Source of the DNA: MnTg04 sp036443455
GTDB lineage: Bacteria; Pseudomonadota; Gammaproteobacteria; Steroidobacterales; MnTg04
Assembly (NCBI GenBank): GCA_036443455.1
Contig: JAZFYI010000086.1
Coordinates: forward strand, 1-21,615
Direction: 5' to 3'
DNA length: 21,615 bases
Shown: positions 8,639 through 15,129 of the stretch, one piece after another
How positions within the stretch are numbered: position 1 is the stretch's first letter
Layout: each line of letters begins with the position of its first letter
Notes under the pieces: model-generated
Told to the model about the DNA's origin: nothing
Database searches by the model: none
Seen by the model: the letters and a program-made list of their open reading frames with translations, nothing else
Program-made: the position numbers and the translations under genes

Positions 8639-8650
8639 GGAGTACAACAC
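8629..8650 (+). promoter_or_regulatory. 22-bp palindromic operator, probably for the adjacent GntR/YtrA regulator
   Basis: The two 11-bp halves (GTGTTATAGTG and GAGTACAACAC) match in eight of eleven positions as an inverted repeat, with perfect outer arms GTGTT/AACAC. The site covers the -10 box and the likely transcription start, which is where a repressor operator would sit. GntR-family regulators bind such GT...AC palindromes, and a YtrA-type regulator is the second gene of this operon, so autoregulation is the simplest reading. The binding protein is inferred, not shown. Confidence 0.5.
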
Positions 8651-8667
8651 CCCTGCACCAAGAGGGG
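8650..8667 (+). other. Short GC-rich hairpin in the operon leader
   Basis: CCCCT and AGGGG pair around an 8-base loop just after the predicted transcription start and about 30 bases before the first start codon. It may protect the 5' end of the mRNA. The stem is only five pairs. Confidence 0.3.
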
Positions 8668-8696
8668 CTAACGACTACCAAAAAGGGAGAGACGGC

Positions 8697-8951
8697 ATGA
8701 ACGCCAGGACAGACCAATACCGTAGACGTCCCGCCAGCCTGGTGATGTTCGCCATGATGGGCCTGGCGCTCGCGGGCAGCCAGATTCACGAGGCTGAAAT
8801 GGCGAGGACTGCGATACAGCCGGTCGTCATCCAGCTTCAGTCATCGATGGAAGAGCTGGACGATTTGCATCGTGTTTTGCTCGAGGCCAAGCAGTTGACG
8901 ATTACCGGCGCCGCGCTTGTCGCCAAGCGTCGTGAAGAGCGTAAGCCATAA
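8697..8951 (+). CDS. Small exported protein of unknown function (84 aa)
   Basis: I do not recognise a family. ATG at 8697 has a good ribosome site (GGGAGAG about 5 bases upstream) and follows the predicted promoter by about 50 bases, so this looks like the first gene of the operon. The N-terminus has a basic run (RRRP, 9-12), a hydrophobic stretch (about 13-27, SLVMFAMMGLALAG), and a possible cleavage site after ALA, so the product is probably periplasmic or membrane-anchored. The rest (30-84) is polar and helix-prone, with leucine/isoleucine spacing compatible with a short coiled coil (VVIQLQSSMEELDDLHRVLLEAK), and ends in a basic tail (KRREERKP). Possible roles are a stress-sensing or partner peptide for the downstream ABC transporter. 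This is inferred from position only. Confidence 0.7.
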   Translation: MNARTDQYRRRPASLVMFAMMGLALAGSQIHEAEMARTAIQPVVIQLQSSMEELDDLHRVLLEAKQLTITGAALVAKRREERKP

Positions 8952-8969
8952 GTGCGGCTGGCAAATACA

Positions 8970-9032
8970 GCGACCATGAGACTCGCCTCTGGCTGCAAGC
9001 GATAGGTCGCGGCGAAGCACAAGGAAGTCTCA
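8970..9032 (+). other. Interleaved inverted repeats before gntR
   Basis: In the 101-bp gap before the regulator gene, GCGACC (8970-8975) can pair with GGTCGC (9005-9010), and TGAGACT (8977-8983) with AGTCTCA (9026-9032). The order A-B-A'-B' would form either a pseudoknot or two alternative hairpins, just ahead of the regulator's ribosome site. Short stems like these can occur by chance. Confidence 0.22.
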
Positions 9033-9052
9033 AGGACTACAAGGCAGGAAAT

Positions 9053-9445
9053 ATGGATCCAAACTGGAACGACAATCAGCCTATATATCGCCAGCTGCGC
9101 GACAAAGTGGTGGCGATGATACTTGAGGATGTGCTCAAAGATGGCGATGCCTTGCCATCGGTCAGAAACGTCGCCGCAGAATACCGCCTCAACCCGTTGA
9201 CCGTGCTCAAAGGTTACCAGGAGCTGGTTGACGACGACCTGGTTGAGAAAAAGCGTGGCCTCGGCATGTTCGTTACCGCCGGGGCAAAAACCAAGTTGCT
9301 CAAAAACGAGAGACAAAGATTTCTGGACCAGGAGTGGCCCCTGGTTTTGGCCAGCATAGGCAGGCTCGGACTTAGCCTGGAAAACCTGTTGAGCAAGGCC
9401 GACAAGAAAAAAGCCAAAGCACAGGCGGGAGACAAGGAATCATGA
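9053..9445 (+). CDS. GntR-family transcriptional regulator, YtrA subfamily
   Basis: 130 residues. A winged helix-turn-helix fills about residues 8-80, with the family pattern PIYRQLRDKV, GDALPSVRNVAAEYRLNPLTVLKGYQEL and KKRGLGMFV. Only a short helical tail follows, with no large ligand domain, which defines the YtrA subfamily. These regulators are usually repressors of an ABC transporter operon that contains their own gene. The start ATG follows GGCAGG. The last four bases overlap the ATPase start (ATGA), indicating translational coupling. The palindrome over the operon promoter at 8629-8650 is the likely target. The effector is unknown; in Bacillus the related ytr operon responds to cell-wall antibiotics. 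Confidence 0.9.
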   Translation: MDPNWNDNQPIYRQLRDKVVAMILEDVLKDGDALPSVRNVAAEYRLNPLTVLKGYQELVDDDLVEKKRGLGMFVTAGAKTKLLKNERQRFLDQEWPLVLASIGRLGLSLENLLSKADKKKAKAQAGDKES

Positions 9446-10299
9446 GCGCCATCATCGAAGCCAGGGGGCTGAGCAAGAATTATGGCAAGACCCGCGCCCT
9501 GGACGGAGCCAGTTTTTCGATCGAAGAGGGAAGAATCGTCGGGCTGATCGGGCCGAATGGCGCCGGCAAGACCACGGCGCTCAAGGCGATCCTGGGTCTG
9601 ACCAGTTTTTCAGGTGAGCTGAAAGTGCTTGGCCTGGATCCTTATCGTCAGCGTAATCAATTGATGCACGATGTTTGTTTTGTTGCCGACGTCGCTATTT
9701 TGCCGCGTTGGATGAAAGTCAGCAACGCCGTGGATTTCATGGACGCGATACACCCGAAGTTCGATCGCTCCCGGGCGCTGGATTTTCTTTCCCGCACCGA
9801 TGTTTCGCTGGCGAAGAAAGTCGGTCAATTGTCCAAGGGCATGGTTACCCAGCTTCACCTGGCGCTGATCATGGCCATCGATGCGAGGCTGCTGGTTCTG
9901 GATGAGCCCACGCTGGGGCTGGATATCCTTTATCGAAAGGATTTCTACCGGGCGTTGTTGTCAGATTATTTCGACGAAAAGCGCACCATCCTGGTTACCA
10001 CTCACCAGGTCGAAGAGATCGAGCACATTCTCACCGATTTGCTGTTCATCAATAAGGGACGCATCGTTCTGGACGCCAGCATGGAGGCGGTCGCCGAGAA
10101 TTTCGTTGAAGTGGCGGTCCACCCGGATAACCGGGAACGGGCGGAATCCATGCGGCCCGTATATGAGCACCAGGATTTTGGCCGCTCCGTTTTTCTTTAT
10201 GACGGCATTGCAAGGGACAAGCTGAGTGAACTCGGCGATGTTCGTACGCCAAGCGTTGCCGACCTGTTCGTGGCGAAGGTCCGAGGGGAGGCCGCATGA
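9442..10299 (+). CDS. ABC transporter ATP-binding protein (YtrB-like)
   Basis: 285 residues. Walker A GPNGAGKTT (37-45), signature LSKGM (130-134) in place of the textbook LSGGQ, Walker B LVLDE (151-155) followed by the D-loop region PTLGLD, and switch histidine H187 (TTHQVEEIE) are all present, so it should be an active ATPase. The LSKGM variant is common in YtrB-like exporters. A C-terminal extension of about 70 residues after the ATPase core is typical of ABC-2 exporter ATPases. Its start overlaps the regulator stop, and its stop overlaps the permease start (ATGA at 10296), so subunit production is probably coupled. It should dimerise at the cytoplasmic face and drive the next gene's product. 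The substrate is unknown. Confidence 0.93.
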   Translation: MSAIIEARGLSKNYGKTRALDGASFSIEEGRIVGLIGPNGAGKTTALKAILGLTSFSGELKVLGLDPYRQRNQLMHDVCFVADVAILPRWMKVSNAVDFMDAIHPKFDRSRALDFLSRTDVSLAKKVGQLSKGMVTQLHLALIMAIDARLLVLDEPTLGLDILYRKDFYRALLSDYFDEKRTILVTTHQVEEIEHILTDLLFINKGRIVLDASMEAVAENFVEVAVHPDNRERAESMRPVYEHQDFGRSVFLYDGIARDKLSELGDVRTPSVADLFVAKVRGEAA

Positions 10300-11222
10300 A
10301 CGCATTTGCATACCTGGTTCGCCGGGAGACCTGGGAACACAAAGCCATCTATCGTGCGCCGCTGATTACGGCTGCCGTAGTAATCGTCGTGACTTTGCTT
10401 GCGCTCTTCAAGGCTTCTGCCCAAGGTTTTTTCACAAGTGAACACATCGCAATTGGGCTGTCTGCAAATGTGTTCACTCCGGAAAATATTCAAGTCGGCA
10501 GTGCGATAATGTTTGGCGTTCTATATGGCCTTATTTTTATGGTGGGCGCTTTTGTTGCAGTTTTTTACCTGCTCGACTGTCTCTATGCCGAGCGTAAAAA
10601 CCGCAGCATCCTGTTCTGGAAGTCGTTGCCGATCTCGGACACCGAAACGGTACTCGCCAAGTTGGTAACTGCCGGTGTTTTAATGCCAGTTTTCGTACTG
10701 ATTTCTGGCGTCGCCTGCTGGCTGATCATGCAGGTCATCGCAGCGGTCACGTTCGGCGTCCTTGGCGGCAGCGGTTGGCTCGTTCTGTGGCAGCCTGAAG
10801 TCTTGTTTACCGGGATCGGTATCGCGTTAAAAAGCAGCACGGCTTTGCTGTTGTGGTATCTGCCGTTTGCCGGTTGGTTTCTGCTGGTCTCGGTCTGGGC
10901 GCGGCGCTCGGTATTTCTTTGGGCCGCAGCGCCTCCGGCTATTATCCTTTTTGTTGAAAACTGGTTTGGCACCCACTATTTCGCGAACCTGCTAGGCGAC
11001 CGGCTGGTCGGCTTCAAGATGCAAATTCGCGATTCTGAATTGGTCAGAATTTTTGGTAGCGGCGCAGACGATGCCGGCGGCGTTACTTTGTTGGAGGCGA
11101 TGAGCCGCATAGGTAGTTTTGGCAGGCTGTTTTCCGAGCCTGCGCTGTATGGCGGCATACTGGTCGCCGCGGCCTTTGTCACCGGCGCGATCTTCCTTCG
11201 CCGGTACCGCGACGAGACCTGA
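10296..11222 (+). CDS. ABC-2 type transporter permease
   Basis: 308 residues with about six predicted membrane segments (about 22-40, 70-95, 122-155, 182-200, 205-222, 283-303). A cytoplasmic coupling stretch after the second segment (YAERKNRSILFWKSLPISDTE, about 97-117) is characteristic of this exporter permease group. The start codon lies within the ATPase stop (ATGA). It is probably a half-transporter that works as a dimer with the ATPase. Related Ytr/bacitracin-type systems act on envelope stress or cell-wall antibiotics; the substrate here cannot be read from sequence. Confidence 0.9.
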   Translation: MNAFAYLVRRETWEHKAIYRAPLITAAVVIVVTLLALFKASAQGFFTSEHIAIGLSANVFTPENIQVGSAIMFGVLYGLIFMVGAFVAVFYLLDCLYAERKNRSILFWKSLPISDTETVLAKLVTAGVLMPVFVLISGVACWLIMQVIAAVTFGVLGGSGWLVLWQPEVLFTGIGIALKSSTALLLWYLPFAGWFLLVSVWARRSVFLWAAAPPAIILFVENWFGTHYFANLLGDRLVGFKMQIRDSELVRIFGSGADDAGGVTLLEAMSRIGSFGRLFSEPALYGGILVAAAFVTGAIFLRRYRDET

Positions 11223-11256
11223 GCAAACAGGCTAACCCAAAATAAGGCCCGAATTT

Positions 11257-11280
11257 GGGCCCCGATTCAAACCGGGGCCC
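11257..11280 (+). other. GC-rich stem-loop between permease and DUF4097 genes
   Basis: GGGCCCCG and CGGGGCCC form a perfect 8-bp stem with an 8-base loop (ATTCAAAC). An alternative stem uses GGCCC (11246-11250) with GGGCC (11257-11261). No T-run follows, so it is not a classical terminator. It could set different mRNA levels or stability for the transporter and the secreted protein. Confidence 0.5.
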
Positions 11281-11336
11281 TCGTTCGTGCATCAAATGCC
11301 ATACAGATCTACACATTGGTATTCCGGAGACAAGCA

Positions 11337-12530
11337 ATGAACAAGACCAAAACACTTCTCGCCATCGCGCTGACGGTCATGGCGTTTACCCTTGCCGGCC
11401 CTTTATCTGCAGCGGATGTTGAGACCAGGAAGGATATCAGCGTCGCTGGCAAAATCCTCGAGGTCGACAACCTTGCTGGCTCGGTAAAGCTGTTGGAAGC
11501 GAAGGGCGATAAATTCGAAATCCAGGCGACCGTGAAAGCGGATAAAAGCGCTGGCCTTACGGCGGCTGAGATCGCCGACCTGATCGGCTTCTATTCAGTG
11601 AAAGAAGGCAGCAAGCATCAATTTCGGGTGCTTTACCCGGTGGACGATTACCGGAAATACACCTATCGGGACGGCTCGAATCGTGGCAACAATTCGACCA
11701 GGGTTCGTTACCAGAAAAAGCGAGTATCGGTCAGTAGCAAAACAAGGAGCGATGCATTGAATGTACACGTGGACCTGGTGATCCGCGTACCGAATGGCAG
11801 CAGCCTCCGGGTAAAAAACCGGGTTGGCCCGATCAAGGGCAACGGCCTGCAGGCAAAACTGAATCTCGACACGGGCTCCGGCGAAATCAGCATTGAGAAG
11901 AGCCAGGGGTCATTGCGAGCCGATACGGGTTCAGGTCGCGTCACTGTGGTCGCTTACACGGGAGACATACTCGCCGATACCGGTTCCGGGTCAGTCACCG
12001 TCACCGATGTCGAGGGCAATGTGAGCGCCGATACCGGTTCCGGGTCAGTTACCGTCACCGATGTCGATGGCAACGTGAATGCCGATACGGGTTCCGGCTC
12101 TGTCGAGCTGAATAATGTACATGCGGAAGAAATACTCGTCGATACGGGTTCCGGGCGGGTAATTCTGAATAACGTGTCCGGCTCGTTAAGAGTGGATACG
12201 GGCTCCGGTGGCGTCACTGCAAAAAAATTCCTGGCAGGCGAAATTGTCGATGTGGATACCGGCAGCGGCAACATCGCTATTGCGGGCGATCTCGGCGCGG
12301 TACGGAAGCTGCGCCTGGATACCGGTAGCGGCGGTGTGCGCATTGCGACAAATCATCCTCTGAACATGACGCTGAGAATCGAAACCGGTTCAGGCGGTAT
12401 AGACGTCGATCTGCCCGATTTGAGCAGGGTCATTTCCAAAGACAACCAGTTCGAGGCACAGATTGGCCGGGGCGATGGCCAGGGAATCATCGATACCGGC
12501 TCAGGCAGCGTGACCGTGAGCATGAAATAA
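11337..12530 (+). CDS. Secreted DUF4097 protein with DTGSG beta-solenoid repeats
   Basis: 397 residues. ATG at 11337 was chosen for GGAG 7 bases upstream and for a clean signal peptide (hydrophobic 7-20, cleavage near GPLSA-AD). Residues about 26-170 form a beta-rich domain with a basic, serine-rich segment. From about 178 to 390 come eleven repeats centred on DTGSG (ten DTGSG, one ETGSG), mostly 18-23 residues apart and each followed by a short beta-strand pattern such as SVTV. This is the DUF4097 (putative adhesin) pattern and predicts a right-handed beta-solenoid. No membrane anchor or sorting signal is seen at the C-terminus. It lies 114 bp after the permease, before the operon-ending terminator, so it is probably co-expressed with the ABC module. 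The function is unknown; envelope surface binding or protection is plausible. Confidence 0.88.
   Translation: MNKTKTLLAIALTVMAFTLAGPLSAADVETRKDISVAGKILEVDNLAGSVKLLEAKGDKFEIQATVKADKSAGLTAAEIADLIGFYSVKEGSKHQFRVLYPVDDYRKYTYRDGSNRGNNSTRVRYQKKRVSVSSKTRSDALNVHVDLVIRVPNGSSLRVKNRVGPIKGNGLQAKLNLDTGSGEISIEKSQGSLRADTGSGRVTVVAYTGDILADTGSGSVTVTDVEGNVSADTGSGSVTVTDVDGNVNADTGSGSVELNNVHAEEILVDTGSGRVILNNVSGSLRVDTGSGGVTAKKFLAGEIVDVDTGSGNIAIAGDLGAVRKLRLDTGSGGVRIATNHPLNMTLRIETGSGGIDVDLPDLSRVISKDNQFEAQIGRGDGQGIIDTGSGSVTVSMK
11973..12080 (+). repeat. Two 54-bp in-frame tandem repeats in the DUF4097 gene
   Basis: Units 11973-12026 and 12027-12080 are identical at 49 of 54 bases and encode ADTGSGSVTVTD(V)(E/D)GNV(S/N). 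The other DTGSG repeats share the motif but diverge more at the DNA level, so this pair probably arose by recent duplication. Confidence 0.9.
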
Positions 12531-12569
12531 AGCGGCGAAAGCAACACCCAGTTAGACCCTAAGCCTTGT

Positions 12570-12607
12570 GGCGGTTACCGGTAGCACTGGTAACCGCCTT
12601 TTTTTTT
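12570..12607 (+). terminator. Rho-independent terminator of the ABC/DUF4097 module
   Basis: A perfect 10-bp stem (GGCGGTTACC / GGTAACCGCC) with a 9-base loop is followed directly by nine T residues. It lies 39 bp after the DUF4097 stop and ends the operon before the efflux genes. Confidence 0.95.
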
Positions 12608-12667
12608 CGCTTGATCCATCAATTTCACGGTGGCGGAGTACTCGAACAGAAAGCCGAGGAAAGCGTT

Positions 12668-12673
12668 ACAATT
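12668..12673 (+). promoter_or_regulatory. Possible -10 box for the efflux operon
   Basis: TACAAT (five of six consensus bases) lies 40 bp before the start of the outer membrane channel gene and after the strong terminator, where a new promoter is needed. No clear -35 box is visible, so an activator may be needed or the true promoter may lie elsewhere. Confidence 0.35.
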
Positions 12674-12713
12674 ACTGCTTCGCCGTTAGCCAGAATAACA
12701 ACACTGGGTCGAC

Positions 12714-15089
12714 ATGACTGGAAGAATTACCCTCCTTGGCTGTTTCCTGTTGGTATTCACGAGCGCCGCATGGGCTCGCGATGTCGTCGTCGGCGTGTTG
12801 GGCGATGGATTGCAAACCCGTGCCGTCATTCCCGTTGAATTGCTGCAAAAAGAGTTCAGCGATCTGATGCAGCCGGAATTCAATGTGCGGATGCCCGCCG
12901 ACAAACAATTGAACGGCGGCTGGACCGTCGATGGCGTTCGCTCGGCGCTCGGCGAGCTGCTCAACGATCCCGAAGTCGAGGTGATCATCGCAAACGGCGT
13001 TGTCGCATCACACCTGGCCGGTCATTGGGGGAAGCTCAAAAAACCGGTAATCGCGCCCATCGTGATTGATGCAAAATTGCAGGGTTTTGCCGAACCACAC
13101 GAAGCGCTGCGCAGCAACTTCGTTTACCTGAGCAGCTTTCACAGCGTCGATGACGATTTGTCTCTCATTCGTAATGCCGTACCGTTCAGCCACCTGGTTG
13201 TTCTGGTGCAGCGGGTGACGCTGGAAGGCGTGCCCGCGATCCAGGTCATGACCGAGCGCCTGAGGCAGAACCGGGACTTCGAAGTCAGCGTTATTGCCGT
13301 CGAGGACTCGGTCGATGATTTGATCGGCCAGATTCCCAAGGAAACCGACATGGTTTACGTGGCGCCGTTGTTTCGTCTCGACGACCAGCAAATGAGATAC
13401 CTCGCGCAACGTTTGATAGCCAGGAAAATCCCGAGCTTTTCACTGTTGGGAAAATTAGAGGTCGAAATGGGGTTGATGATGTCGGCAACCGGACTGACCA
13501 CCGATCATACGCGGCTGGCGCGACGCATCGCACTGACCTTGCAGGCTTTGTTGCTGCACGAAGCGGATCCGGCGCCGCGCAGTCCGGATATCGGCGCATC
13601 GAGGCTGGTCATCAATATGGCAACCGCCCGGGCCATCGGTGTTTTGCCGCGCTGGGCCGTGCTGACCGGTGCGGAAAAACTTCTTGACAATGAATACGAC
13701 AATGCCCGTCCATTGACCTTGCTGGGCGCGATGCAGGGGGCGATGCAACACAACCTGGACCTGAAGGCGGCCCGCTTCGATATCGATGTGGCCGAAGCGC
13801 AGGTAAAAGAGGCCAGGGGTGCGTTGTTGCCGCAGCTTTCAGTCTCTGCGACGGGGGTCCGACTCAACGAAGAGCAGGCGAGCCCGTTGTTTCGATCCGA
13901 AACCACGCTGGGCGCTGAGTTTGAAGCGTCTCAGTTGATTTACTCGGACGACGCCAGCGCCGCCCTGGCCATATCGAGATACCTGCGGGATTCGAGCGAC
14001 CTGGTTTTCAAGAGCCGAGCGCTGGACACGTTACAGGCCGGCGCGGTCAGTTATCTTGAGTTGCTCAGCGCCAATGCCGTCGAGCAGGTGCGTCAGTCAA
14101 ATCTCGAAGTGACCCGGCTCAACCTGGAGCTGGCCAAGGCGAGAGCGGCGATCGGTTTTTCGGGGCGCTCCGATGTTTTGCGCTGGGAAAGCCAGATAGC
14201 GGCAGACATGCAGGATTTGCTCGCGGCGGAAGCGGCCAGGCGTGCTGCGGCGATCGAAGTCAGCCGGGTCATGCATCTGCCGCAGAAATTCGGCTTTATT
14301 ACCGCCGATCCTGGCCTGGACCAGGCGATGAGCCAGGTGCAGGACGAAAGGTTCCAGACCTTTGTTGGTAACCCGGTGGTATGGGATGTGTTCCAGAAAT
14401 TTGTCGTTGCCAGCGCGCTGGAGTTGTCACCGGAACTACAGGCGGCCAGGAACCTGGTGCTTGCGCGGGAAAGACAGGCGCTGGCGGACAAGAGAGATTT
14501 CTACGTACCGGATATCAGCCTGCGCGGGACTTCCAGCCACGTACTCGATCGTGGCGGCGTCGGCTCCGACAGCAACCCTGCGAGCATGCTCGGTATCGAC
14601 CGCGCAGACGACAACTGGACGGTTCTTCTCGAAGCGCGCCTGCCGATTTTTTCGGGTGGCGCCAGGAAGGCGATCCTCGCGCAGTCGCGACACGAGGCAA
14701 GGAAATTCAAGGTGCAGGAGGCTGCGGTGGCCGAAGCGGTTGAAGCGAGAGTGCGCACGATGTTGCAACTGGCCAGACAATCCTACGCCTCTATAGAATT
14801 GTCGCAAAACGCCGCCGCGGCCGCGCGGGGCAGCCTGGCCCTGGTGACCGATTCCTACTCGCGGGGAGCGGTTTCCATTACCGATCTGATCGATGCACAA
14901 AACGCCAGGTTGTCGGCGGATCTGGATGCCGCGGTATCGCTGTACAGTTTTGTTATCGATTTTATGAATCTTCTGCGGGCGCAATCGAATTTTGAATTGA
15001 TCATGGATCCGCTGGCCTGGCAGGAATGGCTGAACGCGCTGGAGCAGTACTACCGCGAGCAAGGCGTTGCGCCGTTGAGCGGCGGTTGA
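12714..15089 (+). CDS. TolC-family outer membrane channel with N-terminal periplasmic-binding domain
   Basis: 791 residues, some 300 longer than an ordinary TolC/OprM protein. A signal peptide (about 1-21, ending SAAWA) has no lipobox. Residues about 24-325 resemble the ABC-transporter substrate-binding family (PF04392 type): alternating strands and helices (DVVVGVLGDG; VEVIIANG; LVVLVQRV; DMVYVAPLF) and the family's closing motif, INMATARAIGVLPRWAVLTGAEKLL. From about 333 on there are two OEP repeats: PLTLLGAMQGAMQHNLDLKA with AEAQVKEARGALLPQLS, and a second one from LSPELQAARN to RGAVSITDLIDAQN. As the first gene of the operon it should form the trimeric exit duct for the RND pump encoded next. 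The extra domain would lie in the periplasm and may sense or capture a small ligand; this is inferred. The ribosome site is weak. Confidence 0.9.
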   Translation: MTGRITLLGCFLLVFTSAAWARDVVVGVLGDGLQTRAVIPVELLQKEFSDLMQPEFNVRMPADKQLNGGWTVDGVRSALGELLNDPEVEVIIANGVVASHLAGHWGKLKKPVIAPIVIDAKLQGFAEPHEALRSNFVYLSSFHSVDDDLSLIRNAVPFSHLVVLVQRVTLEGVPAIQVMTERLRQNRDFEVSVIAVEDSVDDLIGQIPKETDMVYVAPLFRLDDQQMRYLAQRLIARKIPSFSLLGKLEVEMGLMMSATGLTTDHTRLARRIALTLQALLLHEADPAPRSPDIGASRLVINMATARAIGVLPRWAVLTGAEKLLDNEYDNARPLTLLGAMQGAMQHNLDLKAARFDIDVAEAQVKEARGALLPQLSVSATGVRLNEEQASPLFRSETTLGAEFEASQLIYSDDASAALAISRYLRDSSDLVFKSRALDTLQAGAVSYLELLSANAVEQVRQSNLEVTRLNLELAKARAAIGFSGRSDVLRWESQIAADMQDLLAAEAARRAAAIEVSRVMHLPQKFGFITADPGLDQAMSQVQDERFQTFVGNPVVWDVFQKFVVASALELSPELQAARNLVLARERQALADKRDFYVPDISLRGTSSHVLDRGGVGSDSNPASMLGIDRADDNWTVLLEARLPIFSGGARKAILAQSRHEARKFKVQEAAVAEAVEARVRTMLQLARQSYASIELSQNAAAAARGSLALVTDSYSRGAVSITDLIDAQNARLSADLDAAVSLYSFVIDFMNLLRAQSNFELIMDPLAWQEWLNALEQYYREQGVAPLSGG

Positions 15090-15129
15090 CCGCGATGGCG
15101 CCGGCCGGTGTCCGGATCGAGGGGAGCAC

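Larger units (their letters stand above)
8262..8696. other. 435-bp divergent intergenic region
   Basis: This region separates mdh (minus) from the ABC module (plus) and contains no convincing gene. About 8530-8600 is strongly AT-rich compared with its surroundings and may act as an UP-like element or a protein-binding region. On the minus strand, TTGACG (8585-8580) and AATACT (8561-8556), 18 bp apart, are a possible distal mdh promoter. The plus-strand promoter and palindrome at 8611-8650 are listed separately. Confidence 0.6.

Noticed and set aside
11868..12506. DTGS motifs resembling the active site of aspartic proteases
   Set aside because: The motif recurs eleven times with beta-strand spacing and without the other protease elements. 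It is a structural repeat of the DUF4097 solenoid.
11954..12547. Minus-strand open frames rich in PEPVS repeats opposite the DUF4097 gene
   Set aside because: They are the reverse complement of the DTGSG repeats. They have no ribosome site or family match, while the plus-strand gene has a signal peptide and a domain match.
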